From Microthyrium microscopicum (taxonomy: Eukaryota > Ascomycota > Dothideomycetes > Microthyriales > Microthyriaceae), in contig MU004241.1 in NCBI GenBank assembly GCA_010405405.1, forward strand, positions 372,001 to 436,000: DNA of 64,000 nt. Reading direction: 5' to 3'. A program made the translations under genes and the position numbers. The notes beneath the pieces were generated by a model. That model made no database searches. It had not been told where the DNA came from and worked only from the letters and a program-made list of their open reading frames with translations. Below, in pieces: positions 1-12,786 of this stretch (position 1 is the stretch's first letter; every line of letters begins with the position of its first letter).

Positions 1-18
1 ATCACACTATCACCTCTC

Positions 19-1740
19 ATGCAGTCCCTTTTGACCCGAAGCTTACCTCTGGTTCTTAACTCGCGAATTGCGCCCATAAAATTTGGTAGAACAGTTCGAA
101 AAATGACTACTTCAAATAGTCCCCTGGATGTTATCATCATAGGCGCTGGAATATCAGGTCTCTCCACCGCTATCGCACTGCGACGAATCGGACACAATGT
201 CAAGGTACCTAGCAATGCGGCGCAGATATACTACGACAGACTAAATATTGTCAGATTTACGAAAGATCGAATCTGAAAAATGAGCTCGGTGCGGCAATCC
301 ATATCTCTCCGAATGCCTCGAGAATTCTTCTCAGCTGGGATTTCGATGTCAAGCGAGCTCGATTTGTTAAAGCAATGAAAACATATATTGCTAGCGGCAA
401 TACGCTCCAAAAATTCTACGAGGGGAGCTATGATCACGTAGAACCCACGTACGGGGCTGCATGGTATCTGTCTCATCGAGTCGATTTGCACGAAGAGCTG
501 AAGAGGTTGGCGACAACCAGTGAAGGCCCTGGCAAGCCCGCAGTGATTATCCCAAATTCTAAAGTGGATGACTATGTTTGTAATCTCAAAGTTTCACAAG
601 GCCCGAATCGCTGATGAAGAGTTAGGATGTAGAAGCTGGCACCATCACCTTGTCAAACTCTGAAGTGCACAAAGCAGACCTCATTGTCGCCGCTGATGGC
701 GTTCACTCTCAGGCAACAAAACATATCCTGGGATCACTTCAGTATCCTGAGCACACGGGGCAATCCGCATTCAGGTTCTTGATACCGACTGCTGACATAA
801 TTGCGGACCCAGAAACCGCTGATTTTGTCAAAGACGATGATGGCCGCTTCAAAGTCTTTACCGGTGTTCGAGGAAACCGAATCGTCTGGTATCCTTGTCG
901 AAAGTATGTGTAAAATAAAACCTGCGAACTGTGAACTAACGCATTATGGCAGTAATGAGGAGCAAAACTTCGCTGCCATTTTTCATGAGGATACAAGCGA
1001 GACAAAAGAAGGTACATATTACCCCAAATATGCGAAATATAGCTCACACTTTTTGAAGACTGGGACGCGTCCGTAAGTGGCGAGAAGCTGCTTGAAGAGT
1101 ATCAAGATTTTCACCCTGCCATCCTAGCAGTTTTCCGGTAAATCAACTGATGCTATGAGACATTTCTCGACTAACTCTGTTTAGGAAAGCCAAGAGTGTC
1201 AAAAAATGGCCCTTGTTGTTTCGTGAACCATTGCCAGCTTGGTATAAATCGAAACTAGTTTTGGTTGGAGATGCCGCACATCCAATGTTACCGCGTAAGT
1301 CTAGCAGTATTCTCATATCAGGTGCAATTCATGCTAAAAGCTCTCATAGACCAAGGTCAAGCCGGAGCACAAGCGATAGAAGATAGCGTTGCTCTCGGTG
1401 TGGTCCTTAATGGGGTAACGAAGACCGAGCTACAAAATGACCCCAATGCTCTAGCAAAGAGGTTAGAACTGTACCAGACCATCCGGCGAAGACGAGCTGC
1501 GGCCATGCAGATATTCTCCAATTTCGGTCAAGATCAAGGTGATAAGTGCGCCGAGGCTGTCAAGCCCTATCACGATGGTCCAATACCCAGTAAGTCGATC
1601 AGTGATTGTCGTCGGGAAGTCACATATGGACGCTGACGCTATTATAATTCACAGTGAATCCGGCAGAGTTTATTGTTTATAACTTTTCCTATAATGTCAA
1701 AGACCATAGTGAACAAGCCTTGAAGGATGCAAAGCTCTAG
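19..1740 (+). CDS. FAD-dependent monooxygenase, salicylate hydroxylase-like
   Basis: Group A flavoprotein monooxygenase, which would hydroxylate an aromatic substrate using NAD(P)H and O2. I join eight exons: 19-204, 255-575, 626-903, 953-1011, 1059-1137, 1185-1294, 1350-1589, 1655-1740. Every junction is GT-AG and keeps frame, giving about 452 aa, normal for the family. Visible motifs are the dinucleotide-binding GAGISG (about residues 42-47), the AADGVHS motif (about 191-197) and the FAD-ribityl motif [10 protein letters not shown] (about 335-344). The ATG at 19 adds 28 basic, hydrophobic residues before a second ATG at 103 (MTTSNSPLD). The leader could be a mitochondrial presequence or simply 5' UTR; most relatives start near the second. 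It lies 2.6 kb upstream of the PKS on the same strand and is therefore a likely tailoring enzyme. The substrate cannot be read from the sequence. Confidence 0.9.
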
Positions 1741-4362
1741 ATAACCGAAGATCTTGAATATCTGAACATGTCATATAAAGTGTATATACGGCCTTTGAAT
1801 TGATTATAAACTGCAACATTATCTCCACGCCCGAGGATCTTCATGTTTTTTGATTATCTTCATATACTACTTTTCAGCTGTCATTCGAGTTAAGATGGGC
1901 TAAAGGGTCCGAGACGTAGAAATGGACTGAACTGTTGGTAGTTATTATACCTTAGCAATATATGATAAGCGTATTGCGCTCCTAAATAAACTTGGTCGCG
2001 TACCTTAGTCCACTCACGTAGGCTAAGGCTATAAAACCCTCTTAGGTCGACTAAGTTATAAATTGGTGTGCAACAGGTCTCAATTCTTCCATTGAATTCC
2101 GAGACGTTTTCCATGGAAACGGTACGGTTTGGCGGCAGGAATGAAGCGACCATTGCAAATGTGAATCTTGTACTTCCTTACACGGGGATATGCGGCTCTC
2201 CATTCCTGGCAAGCTCAGCCATATTGAGAACATACTGTGAAATTCAAACCACTAAAAAGAGTCAATGGATCTGAGATTCACCTACCGCACGGCATGTTTA
2301 CTAATTTCAAGGATACAATATGAAAGCTACTCAACGAGTTCACCCCATTGTCAATGCTCTCGAATTATCTGGGGGGCAGCCGCTACAACCCCCAACCTAG
2401 CAAAACACTCCGAAATGATCGACCAAGAGCCAGGTTTGTGTGTTCCTAGAAAGGAGCATCATTTTTGACATGTTTGACGTGTCCGACGTTATGCACAATC
2501 CCTGATATAACTAAAGATCCTAGTCTGTGCATCTCAATACCAACTGCTCTGGAGGACGAAATGATAGCCACTCATTTATTTTTCTCACATATCTACCTGG
2601 TACTTACCTACTGTTCGGACCTTGATCATACTCTTGCGGATCTCGAGACGGAAGCTCAATTGAATTACGTTTCTTGACATTGTGGTTCATATTGACACAA
2701 AACAACATCTCCAATCTCATAATGGACGTTATCAGCCATCTTGTCAGGTTTCAAGTTCTATAACTTACTACTTCTTCTCCGATGCCATCCGAAGAGCCAA
2801 ATCTCTTTGATTGCATAGCAGTTGTGGGGAAAGGCTATTCTTCAACAACCACCTCTAAGAGACTGTTCCCCTCCAGACAATTCCGAAAGTGGAAGTAGAA
2901 TCAGGGATCTGAATAGCGAGATTTGCAGAGCTCTGCCCTCGGTCTTTGTTATTACCAGCCGAATACGAGCGTAAACGTACCTCCCACTTTGTTTGATAAC
3001 AATTATATCAAAGCATCACAATCAAGATAAAATATCGGAGGAAGCAAAGCAATTGTCTATATCTTTCATTACTCTATCCCCATATCTTGTCGTATTTTCT
3101 TCGATGCATCTGGTGCAAAAGGAGAATACGTCGGTATAAGGCACCTGCTTTGATCTCCGTAGGTACCAAATAGTCAGGTACCGTTGCAGAATACGAGATA
3201 GAACCCAGCTAACTTCATCATTTTCTGAGGATGCGCATTGATAGACTACGCAGATCTTTCCAAAGCAGCTCAGCAAAACTTCCATGTGTTGATTGTACCG
3301 TGTTCGAAGTGAAACTGGCTGGGCTTACCGTTGATGGTGTAATCTAGAAACTCCAATACCATGGGGTTTAGGATGCGTTAACCGGAGAAGACATTGAGCG
3401 AGGTCGGCAATGTTACATGAAGATGCAGAAATTCGAGGCAGATTTCCAATCAAAATCTTGAAATCTTCAGAATTGCTGTTATAGTTACACAAGCTCGATT
3501 GCTCGAGGGGTTTCCGAATACCCGTGGCCTGGAAATGCGATTGTCAAAATGTATGCTTAATAGCTCCCGGGGGAAAAGATTGATATTGAATCGGTATGAG
3601 ATTGCCGAGTACGGATACGGCATACAACATGGAAGGCTACCGAAAGAATATGCGGAATTGTGTTGCCATGTCTTCATCCGAGTCGAACAGATGCTTCTTA
3701 GGGAATTTTATTGCTCCGTCAATAGAGCTTGAGAGCTTCCTGACAGCGAGTCACAATAAGTACCACATGCTATTATTTGACCAGACAGCTCGCTCAGTCA
3801 TTGCTTGATTAAAGTGCCGCAACTTGCGGATGTAACAAGCCGTCCTGTTATTTGACCACTTGGTATAACATCTTCATCACACTTTTCATATTAGTGACAG
3901 CGGAATATGAGCCTCGTGCGGTTGATTTTCCTAGGTAGATATGAATACGAATTCTATATCTGCACAACTCGTATGGTTATCTTCTTCAATCAGTATTTGG
4001 ATATAGAAAATATAGTAGGCATGAACGGTGACCTCGATTTGCCGCGTAATATCTTGAAAATATGATGAAATTGCAGGTTTTTGAAAGTGCCATTTATGAT
4101 CAACCATTCTATGGCACATATGAAACTTTGAAAAGCTCTAGATTAATCCGTATGGAAGGACGAAATTTCCTAGTTCCTGGACGTCGGAATACATACGAAG
4201 TCTATTTTAACATTCTTGCCAGATGGTAGTTGCTTGTCACATAAGAGTATATGAGAGTTGTTTGTGCTACTTTTAGTTATATGTTTGCGATAATTGAACT
4301 CGATACGCAGGCTTATTCTATTGGTCTTGAAATATCAAAGGGCTGCGATTTGAACCGCGAAT
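1741..4362. other. Intergenic region between monooxygenase and PKS; no gene modelled
   Basis: This 2.6 kb stretch has ordinary base composition and holds the PKS promoter. Only short open frames (60-90 codons) occur on either strand, and none shows a domain I recognise. A reverse-strand stretch around 3640-3720 reads in a protein-like way (for example GAIKFPKKHLFDSDEDM) but meets stops at both ends. I did not find a Zn2Cys6 pattern, although a pathway-specific regulator would be expected in such a gap. It may hold a decayed gene or a multi-exon gene I could not assemble. Confidence 0.5.
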
Positions 4363-7300
4363 ATGGACAAGATGTCGCATTCGAACCTATTACTTTTGTT
4401 TGGTGATCAAAACTTTGACATTGCGACAAGTCTATTGGATCTTCTCTCGTCTCACAGCAAATCGAGATCTCTGAAACTCTTCATCAATGGACTCCATGAT
4501 ATCTTGCGCCAAGAGGTTCCTAAACTTTCTTCCAAAGAGCAGTCATGGCTTCTGGATTATACTTGTCTAAAAACTTTAGCCAGCCAGTTCAGCAAAGACG
4601 TTGAACGATATGCTGCATTACAAATGTTTCTGACTTGTGTCACTCAGCTCGGTCATTACATCATGTAAGAAACGACTCCAATTTTATGGCTTTCACTAAT
4701 GAGAGGCAGCTTAGTTGAAGATGACCCCGAGCTGCTAGACTCGAAATCGAGCTTCGAAATTGTAGCGATATGTACTGGAGCTCTGTCCGCTGCAGCAGCA
4801 TCGTTGGCAAAGTCTGTTCAAGAGCTGCTTGATGTGTCTATTGCAATATCAGCCATAGCGCTTCGTCTTGGTGTGGCTATGCAACGAAGAGCAGAAAATT
4901 TGGAAGCGACTCCGGGCTCCTGGGCATTTACAGCTTCCAATATCAATGAAGACGAGCTGATGAATTTACTGGCAATTTACAACAACGTAACTACATCTTC
5001 AACTTCTAGATACATTGGACTGACCAAATCAACAGGACTTGCCTCCCCATAGAACCCTTTTTCTAAGTTCGCGAGCTCGACAAACGTTTACGATCAGTGG
5101 ACCACCATCATCAGTACAGCCATTCCGCCAGAAGCTTACCCACCAAGGTATAAAGACACTTGAGCTGCCGATTTCAGCCCCTTATCATGCCTCTCACCTC
5201 ACAGGGCCCAATGTGGAGAACATATTGGAGCCTCTAGCAACTTTCGAAAACTGTAGTTCTCATAGTGACTTGATCTCGGCTGGATCTGAATCTTGGTACG
5301 CACGGGAGACTGCTCATAATCTCATGACAGGTATCATAGACGAGATATTATACAAAGAACTCAATTGGTCGAATCTGCTGACAAGTTTGGTCAGCAAAGT
5401 GTCCGGCGCCAGTGTCACTTTGAAAGTAATTGGGGCGACGAACTGTTCGAGCTACGTGCTCAAAGAGCTGACTGCAAACGGTATTGATGTCGCTTCGCTT
5501 CCAGCTTCACAGATCAAGTCGTCATTGTCAAATAACGAACCCAATGCCGGGGATATTGCGATTGTTGGAATGGCAGGAAGGTTCCCGGGGGCAGAAACTC
5601 TCCAGAGCTTCTGGAAGGTGCTAGTAGATGGGAAAGATCTTCATCGACAAGTGAGTATCCTGAAACAAAAATTTAGTCTATTACTAAAGAATATAGATTC
5701 CGAAAGACAGATTCGACGTCAAAACGCATTTTGATCCTGCGGGAAACTTGCAGAACTGTTCGTAATTGTTCACTCCTATGATAGTTATACAATTCTCTGA
5801 CTACAATACGCAGCAACGCTCACTCCATATGGTGTCTTTATTGATGAACCCGGTCTCTTTGATGTTCGTATGTTCAATATGTCGCCAAGGGAGGCAGCGC
5901 AGACAGACCCCATGCAACGCATGCTTCTGCTGACAACATATGAGGCACTTGAGATGTCCGGGTATAGCTTGGGCAGAACTCCTTCAACATCTAGTGCAAG
6001 AATTGGCTCATTCTTTGGGCAAACCAGTGATGACTGGCGAGAAGTCAATTCGTCTCAAAACGTGGACACTTTTTTCATAACTGGAGGGATTCGCGCCTTC
6101 GGTCCAGGAAGACTGAATTATCACTTCAATTGGGACGGGCCCTCATACAGTATTGACACGGCGTGCTCCTCCAGTGCCGCTTCAATACAACTGGCGTGCA
6201 GTGCACTGCTAGCTCGCGAAATTGATACAGCTGTCGCGGGTGGTGCCAACATCCTCACGGCTTCAGATTTATTTGCCGGGCTAAGTCGAGGCGGATTCTT
6301 ATCCAAAACTGGAGGATGCAAAACATTTGATGATGCCGCCGATGGATACTGTCGCGGTGATGCAGTTGGAACCATTGTCTTGAAACGCCTAGACGATGCA
6401 ATCGCCGATAACGACAACGTTCTTGCCGTAATCAAGGCGATTGCCACTAATCACTCCTCACAGGCAGTTTCAATTACACATCCCGATAGCAAGACACAGC
6501 AAAAACTATTTCACACTGTTTTGCAGAAAAGTGATCTTACGCCTGGAGATATTGACGTGGTAGAGCTTCATGGCACTGGCACTCAAGCCGGTGACTATAC
6601 CGAATTTTCATCAGTTATGGGAGTTTTTGGAAGTCGTCCTTCCAATCAACCGATCTACGTCGGCAGCGTGAAGCCAAATCTTGGACATGGAGAGGCAGTG
6701 AGTTCAAGGATATGCCCGAAGACTCACTGGATACTAACATTTACGAGGCCTCTGGAGTCACCTCCCTAATGAAATCCATATTGATGCTCCGTCACAATAT
6801 AATCCCTCCCCATGTCGGAATCAAAGGCCGAATGAACCGCCGTTTGCCACCACTAGAGACTACACCTGTGAGGCTGGCCATGGAACCGACTGCATGGCCA
6901 CGGAACGCAATCAACAAAAGACGCATATTGATCAATAACTTTGATGCCGCTGTAAGATTTTCATTCCTCACTATTTCATTGTCCCTCCGGAATCTAAAAT
7001 CGATTTAGGGTGGAAATACTAGCATTGTTATTGAGGATCCACCTACAAGGACTATTGAGGTCTCTGATCCAAGAAGCCATCATGTTGTTGCAATATCGGG
7101 CCGTACCCTCGTGTCTTTTGAGCAGAATCGCGCTCGCTTGCTTCAATTTATGAGGACCAGCAATGTCAGTCTGGCAAGTCTTGCATACACTACCACTGCA
7201 CGTCGCCAACATCACGTCTTTAAACGTGCCTATTCTTGTAGCTCTATACAAAACTTGATTTCACTCCTAGAGGCAGACGAAGTAGCCAAAAATCCCCCAA

Positions 7301-10300
7301 GTCGTATCAGCAAGCCACCCAAGGCCAGCTTCGTTTTCACTGGCCAAGGAAGTCATTATACTGGAATGGGTAAACAACTCTACAACACAAACTGTCTGTG
7401 TAAGCAATGGTTCTTGGAGTACAATTCAATGTGTGTTCAACAAGGCTTTTTACCATTTCTGGAACTCATCACTGGAGATTTACATGCCGAAAATGCGACA
7501 CCATCGCAAACCCAGCTAGCCATAGTTTCATTCGAGCTGGTTATGCTTAAACTGTGGGATAGCTGGGGAGTGAAGCCGGATGTAGTGATTGGTCACAGCC
7601 TTGGAGAATATGCAGCACTTGTAGCAAGTGGTGTGCTGTCTGTTTGTGATATGCTCTACCTTGTGGGTAAGCGAGCTCAGTTGATGGAAAATAACTGTAC
7701 TCCGGGCACGCATACCATGCTAGCTGTCAAGATGGCAGCTAGTGATATCACCAGCACGTTGCATGAATCTGGACTCGATTCGTGCGAGGTGACTTGCATC
7801 AATGGACCTCAGTCTACCGTTGTCAGCGGCCAGAAACAAGAAATTATAACGCTGCAGAATAACTTCTCAAGTCGAGGCGTGAAGACAATGCCGTTGAATG
7901 TGCCTTACGCGTTTCATTCTGAGCAGATGGATACGGTCCTGGATGAATACCGAGAGGTCGCAGGCTCAGTGCACTATTCGACTCCCATTGTTCCCATCGC
8001 TTCGCCTCTTATGGGTACAATCGTCAAAGATGATGGGACTGTCAATGCTAAGTAAGTCATCAGGTCGCTTTGATTGTATCTTGTTTGATCTATCTTCTAA
8101 CCACGTCACAGTTATCTGGTGAGTCAGTGTCGTAAGCCGGTCGATTACGTTAGAGCACTTAAAAAGCTACAATCTGATCCAATTACATCTGGCCCAAATG
8201 TGTGGATCGAATTGGGACCCAAATCAATCTGTCTTGGCATGATTAAGTCGACATTAAATTGTCCGACTTGCGACCTCATTGCTACTGTCGACCAAAGCGA
8301 CTCAGAGTGGGCAACAATTTCAAGCGCTCTGGCTCGACTTTACAGTGCTGGATTCAATATCAATTGGAATGCGGTTCACAAAGAATACGAAGCCGGCTTG
8401 AGACTACTAGAGCTACCTTCATACTCATTCGACTTGAAAAACTACTGGATACAGTATGAAGGAGACTGGAGCATTAGCAAAGGACGAACCAAGACAATCG
8501 TCCAATCAGAGCCTGAGACAAATTTTACAACAAGCATGCATCGAGTGGAATCAGAGATCATTGAAAGCACTGCAATGACGGTCATATTCTTAACCAATTT
8601 TGCGGAACCTAATCTCAGGCTTGCCGTCGAAGGCCACCAAGTCAATAAGGTTGGCCTCTGTCCAAGTTCGTTATATGCCGATATGGCCATGACAGCAGCA
8701 TCCCACGTTCATGCAAAGATATTCCCTAGAAAAGAAGTCCCTGGACTGGATGTAGCGGACATGGAGGTCACGAAACCTTTTGTGGCGGATTTAGATGCTC
8801 CAGAACAAATTATGAAGGTCACTGCTCATAAAGAGTCTAACTCAGATGTTGTACACGTATCTTACACATCGTTGCACGACGGAGAGTCTATCGACCACGC
8901 TCACTGTATAGTCAGGTATGGTGATAGCAAAGAATGGATGTCACAGTGGTCAAGGCAAAAATACCTTATCCAGGATAGGATCATGAGGCTGAAGGATGGA
9001 GACGAAGACTTGATCCACCAGCTTCATCGACGAATGGTGTACAAGCTGTTCTCGGCTCTCGTCACATACAGTGACAGATACCGCGGAATTTCCAAGGCTT
9101 ACCTGAACAGTGCGATGTTTGAGGCAGCCGCTTCAGTCAGATTTCAAACATCAGGGTCCGAAGACAAGTATTTTTGTAGTCCCTACTGGATTGACAGCTT
9201 GCTTCATCTATCAGGGTTTGTTCTCAACGGCAGTGATAGTACCGCTGACGATGCCGTATATATTTCTCATGGTTGGCAAAGCTTACGGTTACCAACAAAG
9301 CTCGACGAGGACAAGACATATACAACTTACGTGCGGATGCAGCCAGTCGGAAGTGATACTGTCATGGCTGGTGATGTCTACATCTTCGATGGTGATACCA
9401 TCATTGGTTTATGTTGTGGTCTGAAATTCCACAAGATCAAGAAATCCATCATGGCCCATCTTTTACCAGGAAACAGCCCTGCAACCACTACCAGGAATAT
9501 AAAATCTACCAAGCCAACGGAATCAACAGTTGTGACAGCCCAAAAGCCAATCGTTGTGGAGACTGGTTCCTTCGATTTGGTTTTGGCAATGATTGCAGCA
9601 GAGGCTGAAATCTCTACCACCGATCTTGACGACAACGTGGAATTTGTCGAAGTTGGTATAGACTCATTGCTCAGCTTAACGATTACGGCGAAATTGCGAG
9701 AAATGACTGACAAAGAGATTCCCGGCTCTCTCTTTGTTACACATCCCACCGTTGGAGATCTACGAGGCTTTTTGGGAGACAGTCTTCAATCCTCGTCATC
9801 CGATGATTCTGGGGGCTCCGAGTCTTCCTTCGATCAAGGGCCAATGAGCACCGGACAAACGTCTACCTCAGATCTGGTGTTTGTTGAAGGCAACTCCCAG
9901 CTATCACCTACACTTTTCAGGACAGTTATAGCCAACGAATTAGGAGTATCAGAGTCCAGCATTCAGCCTGATACTGAATTTGTTGAACTGGGACTTGACT
10001 CACTCATGAGCCTAGTAATTCTAAGCAAGCTGAAGAACATCACTGGAAGTGCAATTGATCCAGAATTGTTCGTACACAACTCAACTTTTGGAGATCTCTC
10101 CAACCTTTATAGCAAAAGTGAACCTGCCATCGGTCTAGGCATCAAAACTCCCGAGCTCTTCACGCCAAGTAGCGCCGTGCTTGTATCACCAATGACCGAA
10201 TCTCTGAGCTGCAGCTCTGTCTTCCTTCAAGGACACTCGACAGCTAGGAACGTGATGTTCTTACTTCCCGATGGGTCTGGCTCAGCAGCCTCATATTGTG

Positions 10301-11069
10301 GAATCCCACCGGTTTCAGGCAACCTGGTCATTTACGGTCTCAACAGTCCATACTTGAAGCACTCGAATGGATTCAATCAGTCTATTGAGAGCATAGCGTC
10401 ATGCTATGTATCCGAGATCCGTGCCCAAAGACCGCAAGGACCATATATACTAGGAGGATGGTCCGTCGGAGGGGTCTATGCATATGAAGTTGCCCGACAG
10501 CTTGTGCTGGGAGGCGAAACTATTGCTGGTTTACTGCTGCTCGACGCGCCTTGCTCGAAGCGGCTGCCCCCAATGTCGCTAGAAACCATTGACCTACTAA
10601 CACAGCATGGCATATTCAGCAATGAAAAGACCATATCACCTATGGTAAGCCAGTTCACTTACAGATAGGCAAGATCTAACATGTAAGCAGGTCCGACAGC
10701 ATTTTCTGAGCACTATTCGTGCACTGCATGATTACGTCCCGAAAAGTATGCCGAAGACTGGATTGAATATCCCGTGCGTGGCACTATGGGCTCGAGAAGG
10801 TGTATTTGAGCATAGTCCTGACATGCAGGAGAAAGTTTCCTCGGACGGTATCAACGACTGGCTTCTCTTTTCTCGTCATGGCCCCGACTCGACTGGCTGG
10901 GATGAGCTATTGCCGAACTACAAAGCTATTGTTGTGGACGGCAATCATTTTACCATGATGCGAGAGCCAAAAGTAGGCTTATTCGTCCGTCTGCTGTTCT
11001 GCGTTAACGCTGATATAGGTTCGAAATCTTGGTGCTTTGGTACAAGATGCCATGCGCTCTTTTGTATGA
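4363..11069 (+). CDS. Non-reducing polyketide synthase (SAT-KS-MAT-PT-ACP-ACP-TE)
   Basis: Iterative type I PKS building an aromatic polyketide from malonyl-CoA. I join ten exons: 4363-4664, 4710-4986, 5036-5650, 5697-5757, 5814-6697, 6748-6951, 7009-8051, 8112-10644, 10691-10972, 11019-11069. The result is in frame throughout, about 2083 aa. Domains in order: SAT (1-350; Cys122 in ICTG, His244 in PYHASHL); KS (366-790; DTACSSS Cys536, HGTGTQAGD His671, NLGHGEA His710); MAT (890-1190; GHSLGEY Ser978); PT (1290-1580; His1304 in VEGHQV, Asp1490 in [11 protein letters not shown]); ACP1 (Ser1647, GIDSL); ACP2 (Ser1759, GLDSL); TE (1830-2083; GWSVGG Ser1913, Asp1940, His2059). The TE resembles the Claisen-cyclase type (LLPDGSGSA). 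No reductive or methyltransferase domain is present. The architecture matches fungal pigment, perylenequinone and phenalenone synthases. The product is unknown. Confidence 0.95.
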
Positions 11070-12629
11070 ATGTTTGAATGATGTCTCATTTTATGGATCA
11101 TGTGTTGAAACTAAGCCCATTTTCGGGTTCTTTGGATTAGACTGTATTTATTAGCAATTCTTGCATCAACTGTACTGTAGTTTGGATTGTCAAGTGTACA
11201 AATGGTTTAGATTGTCGTTGGTATAGATGTATTTTGTCTCTTGTTTCGAATGTCCTTAGTAAGAATACTATTATTCTGAGCATTTGATGAAGCACTACAA
11301 TGAGTTAGGAAACATAAGTATATTCAAAGCACAATCCGTGTTTCAAATCAAGTGGATAACAAGATGAAGCTGATCGTTTGCAATACGACAATCCCAGGGC
11401 CCAGGTACGACTTTCTGATCTTCGCAGTACAATCCGACCATCCTGACTGTGTATCAAATATCCTTGAGGTTCCATGCCACTTGACTTTTACCCGACTCGG
11501 CCAGCAGCCTGGAGAACTTTATTGTTATTCGTGAAGCGTAATGGCTGAATGGCGAAATGGTTCCAAAGACTATTGTTTACCCTTTTTGAGCTATTTTCTA
11601 TAACGCATAAAAGAAGAAACCGGCAACAGGCTCAAGGCAGCCTTGCACTAATGATCAAACGTTCGTATTCGGTTTTAACAAGAGGAAAAATTGGTCCATT
11701 TGAGGCATCCTTCGCCTAAACAGTAACTTGACCTGGTCAATCCTGACTTCGCTAAAGATCCTCGCTCCCGCTAGCCTAGGAAGGTTATAACCACGTTGGC
11801 CGCTTAGGAAGCGTTGTACGATCCATTGATTCCATCGTTAAAATTCTCGCTTCGAGCAACAACGCGAGAGTGAGGATGGGGCACGTTTTGACCAGGAACA
11901 CCCTGTCAACAATGGCAATATGATAGGATCGTTTGCAACTAGAGTTAGGCAGTCTAGCATCTAAAGGTTGAGTCAGATTGCCAAAATCGCTTAGTGCATT
12001 TGATAGTGAGACTAGGAATCTGAAGAGTTAAAATGCATTTTCCGCTGGAAGCGCAACTACAATTAGTAGTACGTGCTCACATATACTACAATGTAATGCC
12101 GCAATAATGCCGTCGGCGCACAAAGACTGCAGGCTTGCAGGCCCAGGAAGCGGTCAAGCTGTACCACGACCGAACGAGCCAACCGCAGTCTGATGCAGAT
12201 GCAAACTGACGTCCCGAATCTTAGCTTTGCTCTATTTAGCAGCGTGTGGGCCAAGGTCATTAGAGGTTTGGCTGGTTACTGATTCAATGTTAGGGTAGGT
12301 GAGTTATATCTCCAAACTTTGCCTTAGGAAAAGGCGGGTAAACATGAATCCTGCCGAGCTCAATACGATGCCCTCAACAACAACACAGCTCATAGAGGAT
12401 GTATGACAGGTGGGAGCAGCCGGCAAGAGGCAACGGATAAGCAGTATTTTGCGCAGAAAGGCGAAAAGGGATGAAAAGGCATGCCAGGGGAGCCAATGGG
12501 CGTAAGATGAGGCAATGGCAAGGCGAGGCCCACAGGAAACAATCTTCTGGAAATTTTCAATTGAGTGAGACTTTGGTGACAGGATGAAGGATTGATAGAT
12601 CTGATTCGGTCAACCGACGAGGCCGCGAG
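11070..12629. other. PKS 3' flank up to first retrotransposon; no gene
   Basis: About 1.56 kb of ordinary composition follow the PKS stop. It contains the presumed 3' UTR and terminator of the PKS and then unassigned DNA. Open frames are at most about 65 codons, with no motif. RIP-like erosion starts abruptly at the retrotransposon edge (12635); this flank itself is not A/T-saturated. Confidence 0.6.
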
Positions 12630-12634
12630 GTGAG
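12630..12634. repeat. 5-bp target-site duplication (left), element 1
   Basis: The pentamer gtgag immediately precedes the TGTTG start of the 5' LTR and recurs exactly at 22176-22180 after the CAACA end of the 3' LTR. Five-bp duplications are typical of LTR-retrotransposon integration. This fixes the element boundaries. Confidence 0.9.
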
Positions 12635-12786
12635 TGTTGTAATGAAGAACATGCTAAGGGATTAGATAATCGTAGGACCTAATCAGGGATAACATAATCT
12701 CCTAATTAGCGTGTCTTAAAAACTATATTAGGTTCTTAGACTCTCATAGTAATTAACTACGCTTTATTTTTAATATTCTTATAATA
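12635..12786 (+). repeat. 5' LTR, element 1
   Basis: 152 bp starting TGTTGTAATGAAG, matched by the 3' LTR with differences that are essentially all C/T or G/A. The outer edge is unmutated, while the inner edge reads ataata where the 3' LTR keeps CAACA. Confidence 0.9.

Noticed and set aside
4987-5035. Frameshift in the PKS SAT region
   Set aside because: The change of reading frame is explained by a 49-bp GT-AG intron containing an ACTGAC branch site. The resulting junction fits the SAT domain, so no mutation is needed.
9378-9749. 123-codon minus-strand frame inside the PKS
   Set aside because: Shadow of the PT-ACP coding exon on the opposite strand.
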